NCBI GenBank assembly: GCA_030150265.1
Contig: JASLGG010000016.1
Location: forward strand, 1-64,000
Source: Protaetiibacter sp.
Lineage (GTDB): Bacteria > Actinomycetota > Actinomycetes > Actinomycetales > Microbacteriaceae
DNA: 64,000 bases
Reading direction: 5' to 3'
Made by a program: the position numbers and the translations under genes. Below, piece by piece: positions 57,670-64,000 of this stretch (its first letter is position 1; each line of letters begins with the position of its first letter). The notes below the pieces were generated by a model that was not told where the DNA came from, made no database searches, and saw only the letters and a program-made list of their open reading frames with translations.

Positions 57670-59961
57670 ATGGTGGAGAACGACGTCCCCGAGGTCCCGG
57701 CAGCCGGCAACGAGCTCCCGGGCGAGCAGTCAGCCCCCCAGGTGGAGGCCGCGGCGAAGCCGTCGCGTCGCCGCCGCAAGAAGGAGGAGGCGCCGGCCGA
57801 GGCCGCGCCCGCCGCGGAGGGGGAGAGCGAGGCCGCGGAGCCGGTCCCGGCGAACCCCGCGGAGGCGGAGCCCGCCGCCGAGGAGCCGCCCGCCCCGGCA
57901 TCCCCGTTCGCCCTGCTCTTCCAGGCGCCCCCCGTGCTCCCGGCGCCGGCGGGCGAGATCGACGACGCCGAGGCCTCCCCGAGCGCCTCCTCGCGTCGCC
58001 GCAACCGCCGTCGCTCCGGCGAGGCGCCGCGCGAGGGGGATGACGCCCCGGGTGCCGTCGTCAAGGTGCGTCAGCCGCGCAAGCAGCCCGAGCCGATCAC
58101 CGAGCCGCAGAAGGTCAAGGGCTCGACCCGCCTCGAGGCCAAGAAGCAGCGCCGCCGCGACGGGCGCGACGCCGGCCGTCGCCGTCCCGTCATCACCGAG
58201 GCCGAGTTCCTCGCCCGCCGCGAGAGCGTCGACCGGGTGATGGTGGTGCGCTCGAAGTTCGGGCGCATCCAGATCGGTGTGCTCGAGGACGGCGTGCTCG
58301 TGGAGCACTACGTCGCGCGCGCCGCGGATGCGAGCCTCATCGGCAACGTCTACCTGGGGCGCGTGCAGAACGTGCTGCCGAGCATGGAGGCGGCCTTCGT
58401 CGACATCGGACGCGGCCGCAACGCGGTGCTCTACTCGGGCGAGGTCGACTGGGAGGCCGCCGCGGCGAACGCCGAGGGCGAGGCCAAGAACCAGCCGCGA
58501 CGCATCGAGCTCGCGCTCAAGCCCGGCGACCGCGTGCTCGTGCAGGTCACCAAGGACCCGGTGGGCCACAAGGGCGCCCGCCTCACAAGCCAGGTGAGCC
58601 TGCCCGGCCGCTACCTCGTGTACGTGCCCGGCGGATCGATGAACGGCATCAGCCGCAAGCTCCCCGACACCGAGCGCGCGCGCCTCAAGAAGATCCTCAA
58701 GGAGGTGCTGCCGGACGACGCGGGCGTCATCGTGCGCACCGCCGCGGAGGGCGCCACCGAGGAGCAGCTGACGCTCGACGTGCAGCGTCTCACCACCCAG
58801 TGGGCCGAGATCGAGCGCGCCGTCGAGACCCAGCAGGCCCCCGCGCTGCTGCACTCCGAGCCCGACCTGCTCGTGAAGATCATCCGTGACGTCTTCAACG
58901 AGGACTTCCAGAAGCTCATCATCGCGGGCGACGACGCGCAGGCCACGATCGAGAAGTACCTCAAGGCGGTGGCACCCGACCTGCTCGACCGCGTCGAGGT
59001 CTACCAGGACGAGGTCGACAGCTTCGACAAGTACCGCATCACGGAGCAGATCGAGAAGGCCCTCGAGCGCAAGGTGTGGCTGCCCTCGGGCGGCTCGCTC
59101 ATCATCGACCGCACCGAGGCGATGACGGTCGTCGACGTCAACACGGGCAAGTTCGTGGGTTCGGGCGGCAACCTCGAGGAGACCGTCACCAAGAACAACC
59201 TCGAGGCCGCGGAGGAGATCGTGCGCCAGCTGCGGCTGCGCGACATCGGCGGCATCATCGTGGTCGACTTCATCGACATGGTGCTCGAGTCGAACCGCGA
59301 CCTCGTGCTGCGTCGGCTCATCGAGTGCCTCTCGCGCGACCGCACGAAGCACCAGGTGGCCGAGGTCACCTCGCTCGGCCTCGTGCAGATGACCCGCAAG
59401 AAGCTCGGCCTCGGCCTCCTCGAGTCGTTCAGCGAGAACTGCGAGGTGTGCGCGGGCCGCGGCATCATCGTGCACCACGACCCGGTGTTCAAGCACCGCG
59501 GGCAGCAGCCCGAGCAGCAGAGCGGCGGGTCGTCGCGCGGCCGCCGCGGACGCGGGGGCAACGGCGGCAACGGGGGCAACGGCGGGGGAGCCAACGGGGG
59601 CAACGGCGGGGCTCCCGCCGCGGCCAAGGTCGCCGGCACCCACGAGATCACCGACGACGTGCGCAACGCGCTCGCCAAGATCGCCTCCTCGACGGTGCAC
59701 CACGACGCCGCCGAACAGGGCGCGGATGCGGGGGAGCCGGGGCCGGAGCAGGTCGCGGCCGCCGTGGCCGCGGCGCCGGTCGAGATCCTCGACATCCCGA
59801 TCGAGCCGGTGCGCGCAGAGCAGCGTGCCGCGGTCGACGCGGATGCGCTGCTCGGCTCGGTGCTCGACGCCCTGCCCGAGCCCAAGAAGCCCGGCCAGGG
59901 CCGCGGTCGCCGCTCGCGGCGCGCATCCTCGGCGGCGGGCTCGCCCGACACCGCCGGCTGA
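57670..59961 (+). CDS. rne: Ribonuclease E/G
   Basis: The 763-residue endoribonuclease initiates mRNA decay and rRNA maturation. An N-terminal disordered Ala/Glu/Pro and Arg-rich region (about 170 residues) precedes the catalytic part. That part has the S1 domain (NVYLGRVQNVLPSMEAAFVD), 5'-sensor/RNase H region, DNase I-like motif (IIDRTEAMTVVDVNTGKF, metal-binding Asp) and the zinc-link CEVCAGRG. The tail contains a tandem Gly-Asn repeat (RRGRGGNGGNGGNGGGANGG). The catalytic core in the middle with arms on both sides is the actinobacterial arrangement. Start ATG 57670 follows GGTGAGGAGTGCACC. Confidence 0.95.
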   Translation: MVENDVPEVPAAGNELPGEQSAPQVEAAAKPSRRRRKKEEAPAEAAPAAEGESEAAEPVPANPAEAEPAAEEPPAPASPFALLFQAPPVLPAPAGEIDDAEASPSASSRRRNRRRSGEAPREGDDAPGAVVKVRQPRKQPEPITEPQKVKGSTRLEAKKQRRRDGRDAGRRRPVITEAEFLARRESVDRVMVVRSKFGRIQIGVLEDGVLVEHYVARAADASLIGNVYLGRVQNVLPSMEAAFVDIGRGRNAVLYSGEVDWEAAAANAEGEAKNQPRRIELALKPGDRVLVQVTKDPVGHKGARLTSQVSLPGRYLVYVPGGSMNGISRKLPDTERARLKKILKEVLPDDAGVIVRTAAEGATEEQLTLDVQRLTTQWAEIERAVETQQAPALLHSEPDLLVKIIRDVFNEDFQKLIIAGDDAQATIEKYLKAVAPDLLDRVEVYQDEVDSFDKYRITEQIEKALERKVWLPSGGSLIIDRTEAMTVVDVNTGKFVGSGGNLEETVTKNNLEAAEEIVRQLRLRDIGGIIVVDFIDMVLESNRDLVLRRLIECLSRDRTKHQVAEVTSLGLVQMTRKKLGLGLLESFSENCEVCAGRGIIVHHDPVFKHRGQQPEQQSGGSSRGRRGRGGNGGNGGNGGGANGGNGGAPAAAKVAGTHEITDDVRNALAKIASSTVHHDAAEQGADAGEPGPEQVAAAVAAAPVEILDIPIEPVRAEQRAAVDADALLGSVLDALPEPKKPGQGRGRRSRRASSAAGSPDTAG

Positions 59962-59980
59962 GGCATCCGGGGCCTGCGCC

Positions 59981-60003
59981 CTCCCGGCTCCTTGATCCGG
60001 GAG
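59981..60003. terminator. Weak hairpin after rne
   Basis: CTCCCGG (59981-59987) pairs with CCGGGAG (59997-60003) with a nine-base loop, 19 bases past the rne stop and before the convergent DUF4031 gene. It is a short stem, so only a tentative terminator. Confidence 0.35.
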
Positions 60004-60035
60004 ACGGAACTCCGTGACCCGGGAACGGACGGGCG

Positions 60036-60305
60036 TCAGCGCCGCTTGTCGCGCTGCCGCACCCGGAGCCCGGATGCCTGGAGGCGGCGTAACAGCTCGC
60101 GCCCGGTGACGGGCTCGGCGCCGAGCGCGATGAGCTGTTCGCGGCGCTCGAGCGGGTAGTCGTAGTGGTCGTTGTCGAAGCCGCGTTCCGGCATCCCGGC
60201 GCGCCGCGCGAAGGCGTGCAGCTCCTCGAGCGACACATCGGAGACGAGGTGGCCCCAGACCGTGCCGTGGTTGGGCCAGATCGCCTCGTCGATGAGCACC
60301 GCCAT
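60036..60305 (-). CDS. DUF4031-family protein
   Basis: The 89-residue protein starts MAVLIDEAIWPNHGTVWGHL and contains FDNDHYDYPLERREQLIALG, the signature of the small actinobacterial DUF4031 family of unknown function. His and Asp residues (HxxxDxDHYD) might form a metal site (inference). It lies between rne and the rplU region. Confidence 0.85.
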   Translation of the reverse strand: MAVLIDEAIWPNHGTVWGHLVSDVSLEELHAFARRAGMPERGFDNDHYDYPLERREQLIALGAEPVTGRELLRRLQASGLRVRQRDKRR

Positions 60306-60376
60306 GCCGTCACCCTAGGGCAGGCCCGCGAGCAGGGCATGGCGCACACAGGGAGGAATGAGCTACCCTCACGTTC

Positions 60377-60910
60377 ATGGGGTTCTCCGAACGGATGCAT
60401 GACGCCGCGCTGGCCAAGGATGCCGCTCGCACCGCGGCGTGGAGCCTCGGCCTGCTCGTCGCGCTCACCGTCGTGGAACTGCTGTTCCAGGGGCTCCCCT
60501 GGGCGTTCGCGTCGGTGACTCTGACCCCGCCGAGCGCGGCCGGCGGCCTCTACGACGTGTCGGGTCCCTCGGTGGCCGAGCTGTTCGCGGCCGCGCTCGG
60601 CGGCTTCGTCCAGAAGATCGGGTTCTCGATGCTCCCTTGCGCGATCGGCATCTTCCTCGTGCTGTGGCTGCTGCTCCCCGTGAGCCCTGGGATGGGCCTC
60701 GTGCAGATCATCGTGCGCGGCTCTGCGGCGGCGCTGGCGGGAGCCGCTCTCGCGGTGGTCGTCGACCTGCTCGCCTCAGGCTTCTCGTACGCCGGATGGG
60801 GCGTGCTGATGACCCTGCTGTCGTTCATCACCGTCGGCATGTGGCGGGCCCCCGTCGTCATCCTCGTGCTCGTCGCGCGCCACCTGGTCCCGCGGCGCGC
60901 GGAGGTCTGA
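60377..60910 (+). CDS. Hypothetical membrane protein
   Basis: The 177-residue protein begins MGFSERMHDAALAKDAARTA. It has four hydrophobic helices, at about residues 22-45, 78-102, 108-135 and 137-165. No domain is recognised. It is preceded by a weak ribosome site and sits between DUF4031 and the ribosomal protein operon. Real translation is supported by start, length and the clean helix pattern. Confidence 0.6.
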   Translation: MGFSERMHDAALAKDAARTAAWSLGLLVALTVVELLFQGLPWAFASVTLTPPSAAGGLYDVSGPSVAELFAAALGGFVQKIGFSMLPCAIGIFLVLWLLLPVSPGMGLVQIIVRGSAAALAGAALAVVVDLLASGFSYAGWGVLMTLLSFITVGMWRAPVVILVLVARHLVPRRAEV

Positions 60911-60916
60911 CCGCGT

Positions 60917-60945
60917 TTGCCGGATGCCGTCCGTTCGGCTATTCT
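60917..60945 (+). promoter_or_regulatory. Promoter of the rplU-rpmA operon
   Basis: TTGCCG (60917-60922), a 17-base spacer and TATTCT (60940-60945) match the housekeeping sigma factor consensus. It is 90 bases before rplU. The leader between includes CGGGGTTCCGCCCG, which can fold and could be a site of ribosomal protein control. Confidence 0.6.
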
Positions 60946-61034
60946 TGACCCTTGGTGTCTGCGGGGTTCCGCCCGCATTCTGACGCTCCAGCTTTCGAGG
61001 CTCCCGCCTCAACATCCATACGTAAGGACATCCC

Positions 61035-61343
61035 GTGGTTTACGCAGTTGTGCGCGCCGGTGGTCGGCAGGAGAAGGTCGAGGTCGGCTCGATCGTCGTC
61101 CTGGATCGCGTCCAGGCCGAGCAGGGCGGCAAGATCGAGCTCACCCCCGTCCTCTTCGTCGACGGTGACACGATCACGCACGACGAGAAGGCCCTCGCCA
61201 AGGTCAAGGTGACCGCCGAGGTCATCGGCCACGAGCGCGGCAAGAAGATCGTCATCCAGAAGTTCAAGAACAAGACCGGGTACAAGAAGCGCCAGGGCCA
61301 CCGCTCGGAGCTCACCCGCGTCAAGATCACCGGCATCAAGTAA
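61035..61343 (+). CDS. rplU: 50S ribosomal protein L21
   Basis: The 102-residue protein (MVYAVVRAGGRQEKVEVGSI) contains the L21 signature region KIVIQKFKNKTGYKKRQGHR near the C-terminus, where it contacts 23S rRNA. GTG start at 61035 with AAGGAC upstream. First gene of rplU-rpmA, a nearly universal pair. Confidence 0.97.
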   Translation: MVYAVVRAGGRQEKVEVGSIVVLDRVQAEQGGKIELTPVLFVDGDTITHDEKALAKVKVTAEVIGHERGKKIVIQKFKNKTGYKKRQGHRSELTRVKITGIK

Positions 61344-61354
61344 GGGGCTGAGAC

Positions 61355-61609
61355 ATGGCACACAAGAAGGGCGCATCGTCCACCCGCAACGGCCGCGACT
61401 CGAACGCGCAGCGCCTCGGCGTCAAGCGCTTCGGCGGCCAGGTCGTGAAGGCCGGCGAGATCATCGTCCGTCAGCGCGGCACCCACTTCCACCCCGGCGC
61501 GAACGTCGGCCGTGGCGGCGACGACACGCTGTTCGCCCTCGAGGCGGGCGCTGTCGAGTTCGGCACCAAGGGCGGCCGCAAGGTCGTCAACATCGTCGTC
61601 CCGGCGTAG
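61355..61609 (+). CDS. rpmA: 50S ribosomal protein L27
   Basis: The 84-residue protein begins MAHKKGASSTRNGRDSNAQR and carries the L27 signature GxxLVRQRGTxFHPG as GEIIVRQRGTHFHPGANVG. The N-terminus reaches the peptidyl transferase centre. It follows rplU by 11 bases and is closed by a hairpin before obg. Confidence 0.97.
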   Translation: MAHKKGASSTRNGRDSNAQRLGVKRFGGQVVKAGEIIVRQRGTHFHPGANVGRGGDDTLFALEAGAVEFGTKGGRKVVNIVVPA

Positions 61610-61630
61610 TCGCCCGACGACTGGTTTTCT

Positions 61631-61660
61631 GCGAAGGGCGGGCTGCGGCTCGCCCTTCGC
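61631..61660 (+). terminator. Hairpin between rpmA and obg
   Basis: GCGAAGGGCG (61631-61640) pairs perfectly with CGCCCTTCGC (61651-61660), followed by TGCGTTT. It may end most rplU-rpmA transcripts and lower expression of obg. Confidence 0.6.
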
Positions 61661-61699
61661 TGCGTTTCACGAGATCCGTCACAAGAGAGCAGGATGCGG

Positions 61700-63253
61700 A
61701 TGGCGAGCTTCGTCGACCAGGTCACGCTGCACCTGCGCGCGGGCCACGGCGGCAACGGATGCGTCTCGGTGCGCCGTGAGAAGTTCAAGCCGCTCGCGGG
61801 CCCCGACGGCGGCAACGGCGGGCATGGCGGCGACATCGTGCTCGTCGCCGACCCGCAGGTCACCACGCTGCTGAACTACCACCGGGCGCCGCACCGCGCA
61901 TCCGGCAACGGCGGCCCCGGCATGGGCGACATGCGCTCCGGCTACCAGGGCGAGGAGCTCGTGCTGCCGGTGCCGGTCGGCACCGTCGTGTCGACGCCCG
62001 ACGGCGAGCAGCTCGTCGACCTCGTCGAGCCCGGCACCCGTTTCGTGGTCGCGGAGGGAGGCCAGGGCGGTCTCGGCAACGCGGCGCTCGCGACCACCAA
62101 GCGCAAGGCGCCCGGCTTCGCGCTGCTCGGCACGAGCGGCTTCGAGGGCGACGTCGTGCTCGAGCTCAAGACCGTCGCCGACGTCGCGCTCGTCGGCTAC
62201 CCGAGTGCCGGCAAGTCGAGCCTCATCGCGGCGCTCTCGGCGGCGAAGCCGAAGATCGCCGACTACCCCTTCACGACCCTGCACCCGAACCTCGGCGTCG
62301 TCGAGGCGGGCGAGACGCGCTACACGATCGCGGATGTGCCGGGCCTCATCGAGGGCGCGAGCGAGGGCAGGGGCCTCGGCCTCGAGTTCCTGCGGCACGT
62401 CGAGCGCTGCTCGGCGCTGCTGCACGTGCTCGACTGCGCCACCCTCGAGCCCGGCCGCGACCCGATCTCGGACCTCGACGTCATCCTGGGCGAGCTCGCC
62501 GCGTATCCGGTGCCCGAGGGGCAGACGCCGCTGCTCGAGCGCCCGCAGCTCGTGGCGCTCAACAAGGTCGACGTGCCCGACGCACGCGAGCTCGCCGACC
62601 TCGTGCGCCCGCTGCTCGAGGAGCGCGGCTACCGCGTGTTCGAGGTGTCGGCCGTCAGCCACGCGGGTCTCCGCCAGCTGTCCTTCGCGCTCGCCGAGCT
62701 CGTGGAGGCCGACCGCGCCGCGAAGGCGCAGACGCCCCCGCCGGCGCGCATCGTCATCCGTCCGCGTGCCGTCGACGCGGTCGACTTCGAGGTGCGGCTC
62801 GAGGGCGGCACCGAGCCCGCCTACCGCGTCAGCGGGGCGAAGCCCGAGCGCTGGGTCGAGCAGACCGACTTCGCGAACGACGAGGCGGTGGGCTTCCTCG
62901 CCGACCGGCTCGCGAAGCTCGGGGTCGAGGAGGCGCTCTTCGAGAAGGGCGCCGTGCCGGGCTCCACGGTCGTCATCGGCGACATGGTGTTCGACTGGGA
63001 GCCGACGCTCACCTCGGCGGCCGAGCTCATCACGAGCCCCCGCGGCACCGACTCGCGACTCGACGACAACCAGCGCGCCACCCGCGCCGAGCGTCGCGAG
63101 CGCTACCACGAGCGCATGGACGCGAAGGCCGCGGCGCGCGCCGAGCTCGAGGCCGAGCGCGAGGCGGGCCTCTGGGCCGACGCCGACACGGATGACGACG
63201 AGGGGCCGGGCGACGGCGACGTCGAGGTGGCCTACCCGGGGGAGGGCCGGTGA
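61700..63253 (+). CDS. obg: GTPase Obg
   Basis: The 517-residue GTPase is involved in ribosome assembly and stress control. It has the glycine-rich Obg fold (LRAGHGGNGCVSVRREKF, DGGNGGHGGD), the G domain with P-loop GYPSAGKSSL, switch DYPFTTLHPNLGVV, G3 DVPGL and NKVD, and the C-terminal OCT domain (EVRLEGGTEPAYRVSG). It ends in a long acidic/helical tail. ATG at 61700 was chosen because AGGA lies five bases upstream; ATG at 61694 is too close to it. Confidence 0.96.
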   Translation: MASFVDQVTLHLRAGHGGNGCVSVRREKFKPLAGPDGGNGGHGGDIVLVADPQVTTLLNYHRAPHRASGNGGPGMGDMRSGYQGEELVLPVPVGTVVSTPDGEQLVDLVEPGTRFVVAEGGQGGLGNAALATTKRKAPGFALLGTSGFEGDVVLELKTVADVALVGYPSAGKSSLIAALSAAKPKIADYPFTTLHPNLGVVEAGETRYTIADVPGLIEGASEGRGLGLEFLRHVERCSALLHVLDCATLEPGRDPISDLDVILGELAAYPVPEGQTPLLERPQLVALNKVDVPDARELADLVRPLLEERGYRVFEVSAVSHAGLRQLSFALAELVEADRAAKAQTPPPARIVIRPRAVDAVDFEVRLEGGTEPAYRVSGAKPERWVEQTDFANDEAVGFLADRLAKLGVEEALFEKGAVPGSTVVIGDMVFDWEPTLTSAAELITSPRGTDSRLDDNQRATRAERRERYHERMDAKAAARAELEAEREAGLWADADTDDDEGPGDGDVEVAYPGEGR

Positions 63254-64000
63254 GCGGGGCTCTGGACGGCGCGGAGGCGCGGCGCAGCGCGGTGACGGAT
63301 GCGAGGCGCATCGTCGTGAAGGTCGGCTCGAGCTCCATCTCGGGGCCGAACGTCGGGCAGATCGAGCCGCTCGTCGACGCGCTCGCGGCGGCGCACGCGC
63401 GCGGAGCCGAGGTCGTGCTCGTGTCGTCCGGTGCGATCGCGACCGGCATGCCGTACCTGCAGCTGGATGCGCGCCCCACCGACCTCGCGACGCAGCAGGC
63501 GGCGGCGGCGGTGGGCCAGAACATCCTCATCTACCGCTACCAGGAGTCGCTGCGCCGCTACGCGATCGTCGCCGGGCAGGTGCTGCTCACGGCCGGCGAC
63601 CTCGAGAACCCGACGCACCGCGGCAACGCCCAGCGCGCCATGGAGCGCCTGCTCGACCTGCGCATCCTGCCGATCGTCAACGAGAACGACACGGTCGCCA
63701 CCCACGAGATCCGCTTCGGAGACAACGACCGGCTCGCGGCCCTCGTGTCGGAGCTCATCGGCGCCGACCTGCTCGTGCTGCTCTCCGACGTGGACGCGCT
63801 CTACACGCGGCCGCCGCAGGAGCCGGGTGCGGAGCGGATCGGGTTCGTGGCTCACGACGACGACCTCGCCTCCGTGCAGATCGGCGACATCGGGGCCGCG
63901 GGCGTCGGCACCGGGGGAGCGGGCACCAAGATCGCCGCCGCGAAGCTCGCCGCCGGTTCCGGCACCGCGGTGCTGCTCGCCTCGACGGCGAACGTCGCGG
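63250..64000 (+). CDS. proB: Glutamate 5-kinase, N-terminal part
   Basis: ProB phosphorylates glutamate in the first step of proline synthesis. The visible 250 residues show RRIVVKVGSSSISG (the amino acid kinase N-terminal motif), VSSGAIATGM, LPIVNENDTVA, FGDNDRLAALV and LLSDVDALYT. GTG at 63250 overlaps the obg stop codon (GTGA). The gene runs off the right edge; whether it has a PUA domain cannot be seen. Confidence 0.95.
   Translation, partial: MSGALDGAEARRSAVTDARRIVVKVGSSSISGPNVGQIEPLVDALAAAHARGAEVVLVSSGAIATGMPYLQLDARPTDLATQQAAAAVGQNILIYRYQESLRRYAIVAGQVLLTAGDLENPTHRGNAQRAMERLLDLRILPIVNENDTVATHEIRFGDNDRLAALVSELIGADLLVLLSDVDALYTRPPQEPGAERIGFVAHDDDLASVQIGDIGAAGVGTGGAGTKIAAAKLAAGSGTAVLLASTANVA

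Noticed and set aside
59540..59620. GGGGGCAACGGC-type tandem repeat as a CRISPR or satellite
   Set aside because: It is the coding sequence of the Gly-Asn repeat in the RNase E/G tail, without spacers.

Overview
The window is high-GC chromosomal DNA from an actinobacterium, most likely of the Microbacteriaceae (inference). The signs are a fused cydDC gene, two ClpP peptidases, an ileS gene behind a T-box leader, the order ileS-folC-DUF4233-ndk ... rne-rplU-rpmA-obg-proB, and a strikingly frequent GGATGC/GCATCC hexamer. No prophage, insertion sequence, rRNA operon or CRISPR array is visible. Two tRNA genes are present.

Layout. 1-3.5 kb: end of a universal stress protein, then ackA-pta on the minus strand. 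3.6-9.6 kb: cytochrome bd oxidase operon cydA-cydB-cydDC. 9.7-11.7 kb: NarL-type two-component pair. 11.7-15.3 kb: DUF2510 protein, arsC-arsR, an ArsR-type operator facing a previously overlooked 23-residue cysteine-rich reading frame, and an MprF-like membrane transferase. 15.3-20.6 kb: amide channel plus isochorismatase-fold hydrolase, a BP74-like lipoprotein, a PASTA/excalibur protein, a frameshifted gene, a RibD/DHFR-type reductase, tRNA-Gly and a small CxxC protein. 20.8-28.5 kb: tRNA-Pro, trigger factor, clpP1-clpP2 and clpX, with DUF1697, TPR and copper-handling (CopC/YcnI) genes in between. 28.5-30 kb: Doc toxin-antitoxin module and a nucleotidyltransferase. 30-39 kb: ROK regulator, sugar ABC transporter without an ATPase, GH15-like and GH31 glycosidases and an MFS protein, probably an alpha-glucoside utilisation locus. 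39-46.8 kb: M3 peptidase, two tandem methyltransferases, GNAT, valS and a membrane-anchored Ig-like protein. 46.9-49.8 kb: GntR-DUF1648 pair and a predicted exported GH1 beta-glucosidase next to a CebR-type operator. 49.8-55.7 kb: T-box, ileS, folC, DUF4233, ndk. 55.8-64 kb: DsbA-like/VKOR disulfide pair, RNase E/G with a long leader, DUF4031, rplU, rpmA, obg and the start of proB.

The most unusual signal is a family of short palindromes (core GAGTAGCC...GGCGTGTCGA). At least four copies lie in this window, none in plain intergenic DNA: two sit inside the ileS T-box leader (one capping a perfect 9-bp stem), one is in frame inside ileS, and one is in frame in the linker of the fused CydDC. The second notable item is the cysteine-rich mini-gene with an excellent ribosome binding site directly behind a 28-bp palindrome in the arsR promoter region, antisense to the 3' end of the MprF-like gene.
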